From Coriobacteriales bacterium (GTDB taxonomy: Bacteria > Actinomycetota > Coriobacteriia > Coriobacteriales > CADBOM01): 5,863 bases of DNA. The translations under genes and the position numbers were made by a program. Shown here one piece after another: positions 1 to 5,863 of the stretch. The stretch's first letter is position 1; the number at the start of each line of letters is the position of its first letter. A model generated the notes under the pieces. It did no database searches and was not told where the DNA came from. It saw only the letters and a program-made list of their open reading frames with translations. The stretch covers positions 1-5,863 of the forward strand of contig JAFWGD010000278.1 of NCBI GenBank assembly GCA_017515355.1, read 5' to 3'.

Positions 1-260
1 TAGGACATCTCCAGCTTGACGGTGTCGAGGCTCTTGGCCTTCTCGATGAGCTTGTCCTCCTCCTCGGAGAGCCTCATCATGTCGAGCTCGCAGTCATCGC
101 GCATGCGCGAGACCTGCTGGGACTTCGCGAAGACCTCGTCGAGTTTGGCGGTGATCGCCGCCAAAGTCTGCCTCTGCGGAAGCTCCTGGAGCTTCTTGCG
201 CAGGCGGATCGCCTCGAGGTCGATCTGCTGCAGCTCTACGATCAGTCCTGCCTGTGACAT
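1..260 (-). CDS. Probable COG1579-type coiled-coil Zn-ribbon protein, N-terminal part (truncated by window edge)
   Basis: An open frame runs from ATG at 260 to the left edge, giving 86 complete codons and no stop. The protein begins MSQAGLIVELQQIDLEAIRL and continues as a highly charged helix rich in Leu, Lys, Glu, Arg and Gln. There is an internal stretch RKKLQELPQR (residues 21-30), and heptad-like spacing suggests a coiled coil over most of the visible part. Proteins of family COG1579 begin this way (a short Leu/Gln/Asp segment, a LPxR turn, then a long coiled coil) and carry a C-terminal four-cysteine zinc ribbon thought to bind nucleic acid. That ribbon would lie outside the window, so the family call rests on the N-terminus and on the position directly after nif3, where COG1579 genes are often found. 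The ATG overlaps the nif3 stop by one base (TGATG), which suggests translational coupling. An AAGGA lies 10 bases upstream (271-275). Another coiled-coil protein cannot be excluded. Confidence 0.68.
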   Translation of the reverse strand, partial: MSQAGLIVELQQIDLEAIRLRKKLQELPQRQTLAAITAKLDEVFAKSQQVSRMRDDCELDMMRLSEEEDKLIEKAKSLDTVKLEMS

Positions 261-1063
261 CACATCACCATCCTTGGTTGCCACCAAAGCCTTTCGCTCG
301 GAAGCATATGAACAATTCTACAGAATCTCCTGTCACGTTCCAGCGTGGCGCGCAAAACGTCTAGTATGGGTAGCTCGGAGACATCGTGGCCCAACTCGAT
401 CAGTGCGCTTCCGCTACCTACGATGTCGAGCGCCTTGTGGAAGGAGGCCTCCCCGACCACAGCGCAATCGCAGCCCGATGCGATGATCGCAGAAGCCAAG
501 TCGGAGGCGCTGCCGCCGACTATCGCGAGCGTGCCGATGGCACGTCCAGGGTCTCCCCAGACCTTCGCCACCCTTGCGAAAGCGCTCTCGCAGCGCTGGG
601 CTAGGCCGAGGAGCGTGAGATTGTCCGCAGGATCCAATGCGGCCTTCGAGCCGAATTCCGCATCGTCGGTGCCACCGTCGAGCGGGCCGATCCGCTTTGC
701 GCCGAGCAGCGATGCCAGGTTCTCCTGCGCAGCGGCCGAGCGATCGAGATTGGTGTGCATCGCTATGAGCGTGATTCCGTTGGAGATCGCAGCGACTATC
801 GCCGAGCTCGACAGACCGCTTGATGGCTCGTCGACTATCGCGTCGGGTGCGGATATGAATACCGGGTGGTGAGTTACCAGCACGTTGCAGCCGAGCTTCG
901 CAGCCGCCTCGATGGCGTCAGGACTCGCATCGAGGGCGAGCGCGATGCCGGTGACCTCGCGCTCCGGGAATCCGACCGAGATGCCAGGGTTGTCCCACTC
1001 GCATGCATCCTGCGCGGGGAATTCCTCGAACAGGTAGGCCTCCAACTCCCTTGCCGTTGCCAT
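260..1063 (-). CDS. Nif3-like dinuclear metal centre hexameric protein
   Basis: This encodes a 267-residue cytoplasmic protein of the Nif3/YbgI family (often labelled GTP cyclohydrolase I type 2-like), which binds two metal ions in a toroidal hexamer. Its physiological substrate is unsettled. The N-terminal signature EWDNPGISVG (residues 22-31) matches the family EEWDNVGLxxG. The expected metal ligands are all visible: H65-H66 in THHP, D107 in HTNLD, and H226 with E230 in GHDVSE. The length fits the short form without the inserted PII-like domain. An ATG 18 bases further upstream (1081) is in frame, but it would put the GGAGG at 1071-1075 inside the gene. I choose ATG 1063 because that GGAGG sits 7 bases before it and MATARELEAYL aligns with family N-termini. 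The gene follows the cysteine desulfurase by 36 bases and overlaps the next gene by one base, so it is probably co-transcribed. The fold and family are secure; the function is not. Confidence 0.93.
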   Translation of the reverse strand: MATARELEAYLFEEFPAQDACEWDNPGISVGFPEREVTGIALALDASPDAIEAAAKLGCNVLVTHHPVFISAPDAIVDEPSSGLSSSAIVAAISNGITLIAMHTNLDRSAAAQENLASLLGAKRIGPLDGGTDDAEFGSKAALDPADNLTLLGLAQRCESAFARVAKVWGDPGRAIGTLAIVGGSASDLASAIIASGCDCAVVGEASFHKALDIVGSGSALIELGHDVSELPILDVLRATLERDRRFCRIVHMLPSERLWWQPRMVM

Positions 1064-1070
1064 ATCGCAA

Positions 1071-1075
1071 CCTCC
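1071..1075 (-). promoter_or_regulatory. Shine-Dalgarno GGAGG of the Nif3-family gene
   Basis: The minus strand reads GGAGG, then 7 bases (TTGCGAT), then ATG at 1063. This strong, well-spaced site decides in favour of the second of two in-frame ATGs; the upstream ATG at 1081 has no comparable site. Confidence 0.75.
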
Positions 1076-1099
1076 AAACATAGCCGTCTAACAGCGCAC

Positions 1100-2290
1100 C
1101 TAGCGTTCCGTAACCTCGCACAGGGCCTGCGCGAAGCGGTCGATCTCCGTGAATCCGATGCCCTTTCCGAGCGTGATCCTGATGAATCCCGAAGCCCTGT
1201 CGGGCGAGATTCCGATCGAAGCGAGCACATGGCTGGTCTGCCCCGAGCCGGATGTGCAGGCCGAGCCGCCCGAGATCGCGAATCCCTTGGAATCGAGAAT
1301 CCTCACGAGATCCTCCGACTCCATGCCATCGACGAGAAGGGGTACGAACGACGCGAGGTTGAGCTCGCGGTTGCCTTGCTTTATGGGAAGCACGCTCTCG
1401 ACGCGCCTCATTTCCGCAACGGCATCGAGCAGCCTGTCCCTGCAGGCCATGATCGCCTCGAGGCGCTCGTCTAGCCCCAGCGCAGCGTTGAGCTCGAGGG
1501 CCCTCGCGAAGCCGACGATTGACGCGGTGTCATACGTTCCGCTGCGCCTGCCCTTCTCCTGCCCTCCACCGTGGATCAGCGGCTCGAAGGGTACCTGCTT
1601 CGAGAGATAGAGCGCGCCGACCCCCTTCGGCCCGTATACCTTATGCGAGGCGATTGAGACGCTGTCGGCACCGCATTCCTCTATCGAGAACCCAGTCTTG
1701 CCGATTGCTCCAACCGCATCGGTGTGCAGCCACGATCCATGCGCATGGACTGCATCTGCGATGCGAGATATCGGCTGTATCGTGCCGATCTCGTTGTTCG
1801 CGGCCATCACGCTGACGAGGACGGTGTCGGGGCGCATCAGCGCCTCTACGTCCTCGGGATGGACGATTCCGTCAGCTCGCGGACAAACATGCGAGACCTC
1901 GAAGCCCAGCGAGCGCATGCGGGCCACGGCGTTTAGGACCGCATGATGCTCGAAGGCCGAGCAGATGATGTGCCCAGGGCCAGCCGACGACTTCATCTTG
2001 GCGCGCGCCGCGAGAGAGATGCCCGCAATCGCGGTGTTGTCAGACTCGGTGCCGCCGGAGGTGAAGGTGATGTCGAATGGGTCGCGGCATCCGAGGCTCG
2101 CGGCGATGCTCCGCCTTGCAGCATTGACGGCATCTCGAGCCTCTCGCCCCTCCGAATAGAGCGCGCTCGCATTGCCGAAGCGTTCGCCCAAGAATGGCAG
2201 CATCGCCTCCAGCGCTGCCTCGTCCAGCGGTGTAGTGGCCGCGAAGTCGAGGTAGACCCTCCCGTCGGTATTCGCCTTTTGCGGTTTCAC
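1100..2290 (-). CDS. Cysteine desulfurase, NifS/IscS family (class V aminotransferase)
   Basis: This is a 396-residue PLP enzyme that takes sulfur from L-cysteine as an enzyme persulfide, releasing alanine, for Fe-S clusters or tRNA thiolation. Motifs in order: YLDFAATTPL (13-22), SGGTESDN (78-85), EHHAV with the PLP-stacking His (H115), AANNEIGTIQPI (N165), HTDAVGAIGK with the PLP-binding Asp (D191), SHKVYGPKG with the Schiff-base lysine (K217), GGGQEKGRRSGT (241-252), and the catalytic-cysteine loop GGSACTSGSG (C345). The short SACTSG loop fits group I (NifS/IscS), not SufS. The residue three after D191 is Gly194, where IscS and NifS have a PLP-contacting Gln. The open frame extends about 96 codons upstream inside rpe, but that part is low-complexity Arg-rich antisense-like sequence. 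GTG 2290 lies 8 bases after the rpe stop, has AGGG at 6-base spacing, and gives a normal family N-terminus. No IscU scaffold or mnmA gene is adjacent, so the sulfur acceptor cannot be told from context. Confidence 0.93.
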   Translation of the reverse strand: MKPQKANTDGRVYLDFAATTPLDEAALEAMLPFLGERFGNASALYSEGREARDAVNAARRSIAASLGCRDPFDITFTSGGTESDNTAIAGISLAARAKMKSSAGPGHIICSAFEHHAVLNAVARMRSLGFEVSHVCPRADGIVHPEDVEALMRPDTVLVSVMAANNEIGTIQPISRIADAVHAHGSWLHTDAVGAIGKTGFSIEECGADSVSIASHKVYGPKGVGALYLSKQVPFEPLIHGGGQEKGRRSGTYDTASIVGFARALELNAALGLDERLEAIMACRDRLLDAVAEMRRVESVLPIKQGNRELNLASFVPLLVDGMESEDLVRILDSKGFAISGGSACTSGSGQTSHVLASIGISPDRASGFIRITLGKGIGFTEIDRFAQALCEVTER

Positions 2291-2296
2291 TGGAGA

Positions 2297-2300
2297 CCCT
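2297..2300 (-). promoter_or_regulatory. Likely ribosome binding site AGGG for the GTG-started cysteine desulfurase
   Basis: The minus strand reads TAGGGTCTCCAGTG. The AGGG overlaps the rpe stop codon (TAG at 2301-2299) and lies 6 bases before GTG 2290. It is short, but it supports the GTG start and suggests that translation of the desulfurase is linked to termination of rpe. Confidence 0.45.
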
Positions 2301-2964
2301 AGATGGCCGATGCGGCGGACTTGCGTATCGCTTCCATCGCGCCCACGCGGTCGGTCTTTCCGAATATCGCGTTTCCGGCGACGAACATCGTCGCTCCGGC
2401 AGCAGCCGCCAGCTTGACGGTCTGCGCATTGATTCCGCCATCGACCTCGATGATCGGGTTGACTCCGCGCGCCTTGCATTCGCTGGCGATGCGCGCGATC
2501 TTCTCGGCGCATCCAGGGATGAACGATTGTCCGCCAAAGCCGGGATAGACGCTCATTACCATGATCACGTCGACGCAATCGAGATAGTCCGAGACCAGCT
2601 CAACCGGCGTCTCCGGGTTTAGCGCGAGCCCGCACAGAACTCCGGAATCGCGAATCATCTCGAGTGTCGGAGCCGGGTCGTCGCAGGCCTCCCTGTGTAT
2701 CGTGACGAGGTCGGCACCGGCCATGATGTACCAGGGCACCTGCTCTTCGGGGTTCGAAACCATCAGATGGACATCCAGCGGAACGTTGGTGATTCTCTTG
2801 AAGCCGGCTACGAAGGGAACGCCGAGGGTCAGATTGGAGACGAAATGGCCGTCCATCACATCGAAGTGGATGAAATCGGCGCCGTTGTCGGCAACGACCT
2901 TAACCTCGCTTTCGAGGTTGAGAAAGTCGGCGGAAAGAATCGACGGTGCCATCAAGATCGCCAT
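2299..2964 (-). CDS. rpe: Ribulose-phosphate 3-epimerase
   Basis: This 221-residue TIM-barrel enzyme interconverts D-ribulose 5-phosphate and D-xylulose 5-phosphate in the non-oxidative pentose phosphate pathway, in the cytoplasm. The length is typical. The N-terminus APSILSADF (6-14) is the family hallmark. Metal and catalytic residues are in place: H33 and D35 in HFDVMDGHF, H66 in DVHLM, and D175 in EVDGGIN. The phosphate-binding loop SVYPGFGGQSF (138-148) is present, as is FVAGNAIFG (194-202) near the C-terminus. Two signature positions are unusual: Ser in FVSN where Pro is common, and Tyr in SVYPG where Asn, Glu or His is common. ATG 2964 is preceded by AGGAG (2972-2976) with 7-base spacing; the second Met (residue 5) lacks such a site. 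The gene stands first after a 116-base gap and is followed 8 bases later by the cysteine desulfurase. Confidence 0.96.
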   Translation of the reverse strand: MAILMAPSILSADFLNLESEVKVVADNGADFIHFDVMDGHFVSNLTLGVPFVAGFKRITNVPLDVHLMVSNPEEQVPWYIMAGADLVTIHREACDDPAPTLEMIRDSGVLCGLALNPETPVELVSDYLDCVDVIMVMSVYPGFGGQSFIPGCAEKIARIASECKARGVNPIIEVDGGINAQTVKLAAAAGATMFVAGNAIFGKTDRVGAMEAIRKSAASAI

Positions 2965-3080
2965 GCTCGTGCTCCTATTCGCTTGTTCATCGGCGCCCTG
3001 GAGAGGACGCGCTTGCGGAAGCCCAATAGGCTCCCAAATACATGATACCGCGATTAACGTGAATTGGACCTGAGAGTGCG
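2965..3080 (-). promoter_or_regulatory. Intergenic region between plsY and rpe, possible 5' leader or promoter of rpe
   Basis: This 116-base stretch is the longest non-coding segment in the window. It is more AT-rich near plsY, around 3034-3066, than the genes around it. A possible sigma-70-like pair on the minus strand is TTCACG (3063-3058) and TATTTG (3040-3035) separated by 17 bases. The -10 match is poor, so this is only a candidate. A hairpin lies at 3017-3035 and the rpe Shine-Dalgarno at 2972-2976. I see no T-tract after a stem that would make a clear intrinsic terminator for plsY, and no recognisable riboswitch. Confidence 0.25.
3017..3035 (-). other. Small inverted repeat / RNA hairpin upstream of rpe
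   Basis: As minus-strand RNA this reads GGGAGCC, loop UAUUG, GGCUUCC: a 7-base-pair stem containing one G-U pair, with a five-base loop. No run of U follows, so it is not a standard intrinsic terminator. It could be a leader structure or an mRNA-processing element between plsY and rpe, or chance in GC-rich DNA. Confidence 0.3.
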
Positions 3081-3875
3081 CTACTCGCCCTTGGGCTCCT
3101 CGCCATCGACGGCCACTGCCTCGATGACCTCGGCTTCGGGCTCGGCCTTAGCGGCTTCGGCCTCCTCTTCGGCTGCCTTCTGGGCCTTTTCCTTGGATCC
3201 GAGGGAGAACTTCTTCTCCTCGCCATGTATCAGCCTCTTGATGTTCTCGCGATGCGCATAGAGGATGAAGCCGGCCATGACGATCGAGACGATGACGAAC
3301 GGGATGCGATCGGTGTAGAAGATCAGCGTCCCAGCGATGAACGCGAAGGCACCGGCAATCGAACCGGCGGAGACGCGCTTGGTGATCACGCATAGCAGGA
3401 TGAAGCAGGCGAGGCAAAGCGCCGCAGTGAGCGGCATGCACGGAAGCATGCCCCCGAATGCCGTAGCGATGCCCTTGCCGCCCTTCCATCCCAGAAACGG
3501 CGAGAACAGATGCCCGAGGATGACCGCGGCGAGCGCCAGCGCTATCGAAACCTCGCGCACAACCTCGAATGACAACTCCATCGCGAAGTCTCCGGAACCG
3601 ATGAGCATCTGCGCGAACACGCACATAAGCTGCGCGAACAGCACGCCAACCGAACCCTTCGCGATGTCGAGGACCATGACTGCGGCGCCAGGGCCCGCGC
3701 CCATGACGCGCGCGCTGTTGGTTGTGCCGATGTTGCCCGAACCGTGCTCTCGGATGTCGATGTGCGCGACCTTGTGGCCGATGATGACGCCCCAGGGAAT
3801 CGCTCCGAGCAGGAATGCGCCTGCAAGCCCGATGGCGATGATGACGATTGCCAAGATTGTATTCATCGTGAACAT
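3081..3875 (-). CDS. plsY: Acyl-phosphate:glycerol-3-phosphate acyltransferase PlsY, with acidic C-terminal tail
   Basis: This integral membrane enzyme transfers an acyl group from acyl-phosphate to sn-glycerol 3-phosphate, making lysophosphatidic acid as the first step of phospholipid synthesis. The 264 residues show about five hydrophobic spans (roughly 5-33, 62-92, 106-124, 140-165, 170-206). The family motifs are present: the loop HGSGNIGTTNSARVMG (44-59), DIAKG (70-74), GHLFSPFLGWKGGKGIATAFG (121-141), and HRENIKR (208-214) after the last span. The core ends near residue 222. A hydrophilic tail of about 42 residues rich in Ala, Glu and Lys follows (for example AEEEAEAAKAEPEAE), making the protein longer than the usual 190-220. 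ATG 3875 is 9 bases after the der stop; the nearest purine-rich site (AAGGA within the end of der) is far, at 13 bases. The second in-frame ATG at 3866 has no better site, so the start is uncertain by three residues. It is probably co-transcribed with der. Confidence 0.95.
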   Translation of the reverse strand: MFTMNTILAIVIIAIGLAGAFLLGAIPWGVIIGHKVAHIDIREHGSGNIGTTNSARVMGAGPGAAVMVLDIAKGSVGVLFAQLMCVFAQMLIGSGDFAMELSFEVVREVSIALALAAVILGHLFSPFLGWKGGKGIATAFGGMLPCMPLTAALCLACFILLCVITKRVSAGSIAGAFAFIAGTLIFYTDRIPFVIVSIVMAGFILYAHRENIKRLIHGEEKKFSLGSKEKAQKAAEEEAEAAKAEPEAEVIEAVAVDGEEPKGE

Positions 3876-3884
3876 GGGCGGAGA

Positions 3885-5192
3885 TCAGTCCTTCTTCCTG
3901 AACACGAAGCGAACCGGGGTGCCGACGAGGTCGAACCTCTCGCGTAGCCTGTTCTCGAGGAAGCGGGAGTAGCTATCGTCGATGAGCTCCGGGTGATTCG
4001 CGAAGAACGTGAAGGTGGGCGGGCAAGTGCGCGTCTGCGTGACGTAGTTCATCTTGAGGCGCTTCTTGCCCTCCGACGGCATGAAGCCGAACTCCCTTAT
4101 CTCGGCAAGGTAGTTGTTGAGCTTGTTGGTGGCGATGCGCTGGGAGTGGTTCTCGGCAACCTGGTCGATCATCGCCCAGATCCTCGAGACGCTCCTGCCC
4201 GTCTTCGCGGAGATCGGTTGCACCGGGGCGTAGCCGACGAACGTCAGCCTGTCCCCCACCTTCTCCTGGATGCGCATGCGTTGCTCGGGATCTTCGATGA
4301 GGTCCCACTTGTTGAGCAGGATGATGAGCGCGCAGCCGCGATCCTTCGCGATCTCCGCCACCTTCTGGTCGAGATCGGTCAGGCCGATGGAGCTGTCGAT
4401 GAGCAGGAGCGCGACGTCGGCGCGGTCGATCGCGCGAAGGGCGCGCACGTAGCCATAGTACTCGACGCTCTCGTTGATGGCGCTCTTCTTCCTGATGCCC
4501 GCGGTGTCGACGAGGCGGTAGCTCTTTCCATCGTGCTCGACCATGGCGTCGAGCGCGTCGCGCGTGGTTCCGGCGACGTCGGAGACGATAGAGCGCTGCA
4601 TGCCGGTCATCTGGTTGAGCAGCGAGGACTTGCCCGCGTTGGGACGGCCGATGATGGCGACGCTGACGGCATCGGTCTCCTCGTCCGGCGGGAGGTCGGG
4701 AAGCTTTGCGACTATCGCATCGAGAAGGTCGCCTGTGCCATGCCCGTGAACCGACGAGACTGGCCATGGATCTCCTAGACCGAGCGAAACGAACTCCCAG
4801 ATGGCGCTCTCGTCCTCGGGATTGTCCATCTTGTTGACCACGAGGAACGTAGGGGTCTTGGCGCGCTTGAGGAAGCGCGCGACCTCCTGGTCGTCATGGG
4901 TGATCTGGGTGCGCCCATCGACGAGGAAGACCACCACGTCCGCCTCCTCGGCGGCCATGAAGGCCTGGCTGCGGATCGAATCGATGAACCTGTCGTCATC
5001 GGACATCTCGATTCCGCCGGTATCGACGATTATGAACTCCTTGCCGTTCCAGTCGGCATGGTGATACGAGCGATCGCGGGTTACGCCTCGCTGTTCATGG
5101 ACTATCGCCTCTTGCGTTTGAGCGATTCTGTTGACGAACGTCGACTTTCCGACGTTAGGGCGTCCAACAACCGCTACGACTGGCAGTGGCAT
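3885..5192 (-). CDS. der: Ribosome biogenesis GTPase Der (EngA), tandem GTPase domains plus KH-like domain
   Basis: Der is an essential GTPase acting in late assembly of the 50S ribosomal subunit. The 435-residue length is normal. The first G domain has the P-loop GRPNVGKST (10-18), switch I RGVTRD (35-40), DTGG (57-60), NKMD (120-123) and SSVHG (146-150). The second has GRPNAGKSS (182-190), AGTTRD (207-212), DTAGIRKK (229-236), NKWD (294-297) and ISAKTG (327-332). The C-terminal KH-like domain runs from about 345 to 435 with the typical FLENRLRERFDLVGTPVR (421-438 by family pattern, ending here at FRKKD). All nucleotide-binding motifs are intact. The linker PPDEETDAVS (around 168-177) is short and acidic, as usual. 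ATG 5192 has GAGG (5201-5204) with 8-base spacing. It follows the DUF512 gene by 21 bases and precedes plsY by 9, an arrangement found in several Gram-positive lineages and indicating an operon. Confidence 0.98.
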   Translation of the reverse strand: MPLPVVAVVGRPNVGKSTFVNRIAQTQEAIVHEQRGVTRDRSYHHADWNGKEFIIVDTGGIEMSDDDRFIDSIRSQAFMAAEEADVVVFLVDGRTQITHDDQEVARFLKRAKTPTFLVVNKMDNPEDESAIWEFVSLGLGDPWPVSSVHGHGTGDLLDAIVAKLPDLPPDEETDAVSVAIIGRPNAGKSSLLNQMTGMQRSIVSDVAGTTRDALDAMVEHDGKSYRLVDTAGIRKKSAINESVEYYGYVRALRAIDRADVALLLIDSSIGLTDLDQKVAEIAKDRGCALIILLNKWDLIEDPEQRMRIQEKVGDRLTFVGYAPVQPISAKTGRSVSRIWAMIDQVAENHSQRIATNKLNNYLAEIREFGFMPSEGKKRLKMNYVTQTRTCPPTFTFFANHPELIDDSYSRFLENRLRERFDLVGTPVRFVFRKKD

Positions 5193-5213
5193 CGAATAAA
5201 CCTCGCATTCGAT

Positions 5214-5863
5214 CTACGTGCTGATCAGCAGCTCGAACATGTCATTCGCAAAATATGGTAGCACGCGAATGGGCATCGAGGCTGCACGCTCGATGTCGGC
5301 GGGAGCTATATCGTCGAGGGTGAGCCGTTCGTCGTTGAACATCACTGCCGGGAGCGCTATCGAGCAGGCTTCGGGAGCAAGGCCGAGCTCGGTGAGGTCG
5401 AGGCTCTCCAGCACATCGATCGCATCCTTGCCCGTGAGCAGCCCGTTGACATCTACGTTGCCCCCGAAGAAGCGATTGTCGACTCCGACAACCGTGCAGC
5501 AGCATTCGAAGGGACCACCCGCCAGCACCTGGTCGAAGAAGCGCTTGAACGCCTGCCCTGCGATGAAGACCCAATGCTGCCGCGGCCGATCGAGCTCCCT
5601 GCCGTCGAGCTCGGAAAGAAGCGCCCTCCAATCGTCGACGAAGCTGCGAAGCATCCCCAAACCATCGTAGAACTGCGAATAGCCGTCGTAGACTTCGGCG
5701 GGAGGCAGATGCCCTACGATGTCGTCGGGATAGGCATTGACATAGAACTCGTCTGCAAGCTGGATCTTGCAATGCCCGTAGCGCTCGATGGACTTGCACT
5801 GGAAGGCCTCGACCTGCTCAATGACGCGAATCGCCCGCTCAGGGAGCTCGTAAGAGGAGTCGA
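5214..5863 (-). CDS. Radical-SAM/PDZ DUF512-family protein, C-terminal half (truncated by window edge)
   Basis: The frame is open from the right edge to TAG at 5216-5214, giving 215 visible residues with no proper start, so the N-terminus is outside the window. The visible part matches the DUF512 domain: ADEFYVNA (36-43), PPAEVYDGYSQFYDGLGMLR (53-72), then GGNVDVNGLLTGKD (133-146) and a segment of the form LPAVMFNDERLTLDD (170-184). Family members are about 430-450 residues, with an N-terminal PDZ-like segment and a radical-SAM domain carrying a CxxxCxxC cluster site ahead of DUF512. Those parts cannot be checked here. The role of the family is not established; it has been annotated as a Fe-S oxidoreductase. 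A short-ORF reading starting with TTG at 5660 is an artefact, since residues upstream of it match the family. The close link to der (21 bases) is common and suggests co-expression with a ribosome assembly factor. Confidence 0.88.
   Translation of the reverse strand, partial: DSSYELPERAIRVIEQVEAFQCKSIERYGHCKIQLADEFYVNAYPDDIVGHLPPAEVYDGYSQFYDGLGMLRSFVDDWRALLSELDGRELDRPRQHWVFIAGQAFKRFFDQVLAGGPFECCCTVVGVDNRFFGGNVDVNGLLTGKDAIDVLESLDLTELGLAPEACSIALPAVMFNDERLTLDDIAPADIERAASMPIRVLPYFANDMFELLIST

Noticed and set aside
345..872. A 175-codon open frame on the plus strand opposite the Nif3-family gene
   Set aside because: Composition is Ala/Ser/Pro-rich low-complexity, fully antisense to a gene with all metal ligands in place; a shadow frame.
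2291..2578. Possible N-terminal extension of the cysteine desulfurase by 96 residues
   Set aside because: It overlaps rpe in another frame and is Arg-rich without domain character; the GTG at 2290 gives a normal family N-terminus and has a plausible ribosome site.
3017..3035. Intrinsic terminator after plsY
   Set aside because: The stem is followed by GCAAGCGCG on the minus strand with no U-run, so the usual terminator pattern is missing.
3337..3972. A 211-codon open frame on the plus strand opposite plsY
   Set aside because: It lies antisense to a clearly recognised plsY and shows a Met/Pro/Ser-rich composition expected from the complement of GC-rich codons; no family motif or ribosome binding site.
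3973..4778. Long open frames over der, on both the same strand in another frame and the opposite strand
   Set aside because: Arg/His/Pro-rich or Val/Asp-rich shadows of der codon bias; der itself has every GTPase motif intact.
5214..5660. A separate small gene starting with TTG at 5660
   Set aside because: The frame continues open to the window edge and the upstream residues match the DUF512 family, so this is the C-terminal part of a larger gene.

Overview
The window is a stretch of bacterial housekeeping genes, all on the minus strand, so transcription runs from the right edge to the left. By eye the DNA is GC-rich with strong G/C preference at third codon positions. The order DUF512 protein - der - plsY followed by a Nif3/Zn-ribbon pair resembles what is seen in Actinobacteria of the Coriobacteriia type and in some Clostridia. 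I favour a Coriobacteriia-like anaerobe, but this is inference from gene order and base composition only. No mobile elements, CRISPR arrays, tRNA or rRNA genes were seen.

Layout in direction of transcription: (1) 5863-5214, the C-terminal half of a radical-SAM/DUF512 protein, cut by the window edge; (2) 5192-3885, der (EngA), a double GTPase for 50S ribosome assembly; (3) 3875-3081, plsY, the membrane acyltransferase that starts phospholipid synthesis, here with an acidic Ala/Glu-rich tail; (4) a 116-base gap containing a small hairpin, the only sizeable non-coding stretch; (5) 2964-2299, rpe, ribulose-phosphate 3-epimerase; (6) 2290-1100, a NifS/IscS-type cysteine desulfurase starting at GTG; (7) 1063-260, a Nif3-family dinuclear-metal protein; (8) 260 to the left edge, the N-terminal coiled coil of a probable COG1579 Zn-ribbon protein, overlapping the Nif3 stop by one base.

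Genes 1-3 are spaced by 21 and 9 bases. Genes 5-8 are spaced by 8, 36 and -1 bases. The region therefore reads as two tight gene groups, or one long operon with a break at 2965-3080. The first group joins ribosome assembly and membrane lipid synthesis. The second joins pentose-phosphate metabolism, sulfur mobilisation from cysteine, and two conserved proteins of poorly defined function.

I did not find a convincing new biological system. The most useful points for a second look are a missing PLP-contacting glutamine in the cysteine desulfurase, the charged tail on PlsY, departures from two Rpe signature motifs, and the recurring but unexplained neighbourhoods of DUF512/der and Nif3/Zn-ribbon.
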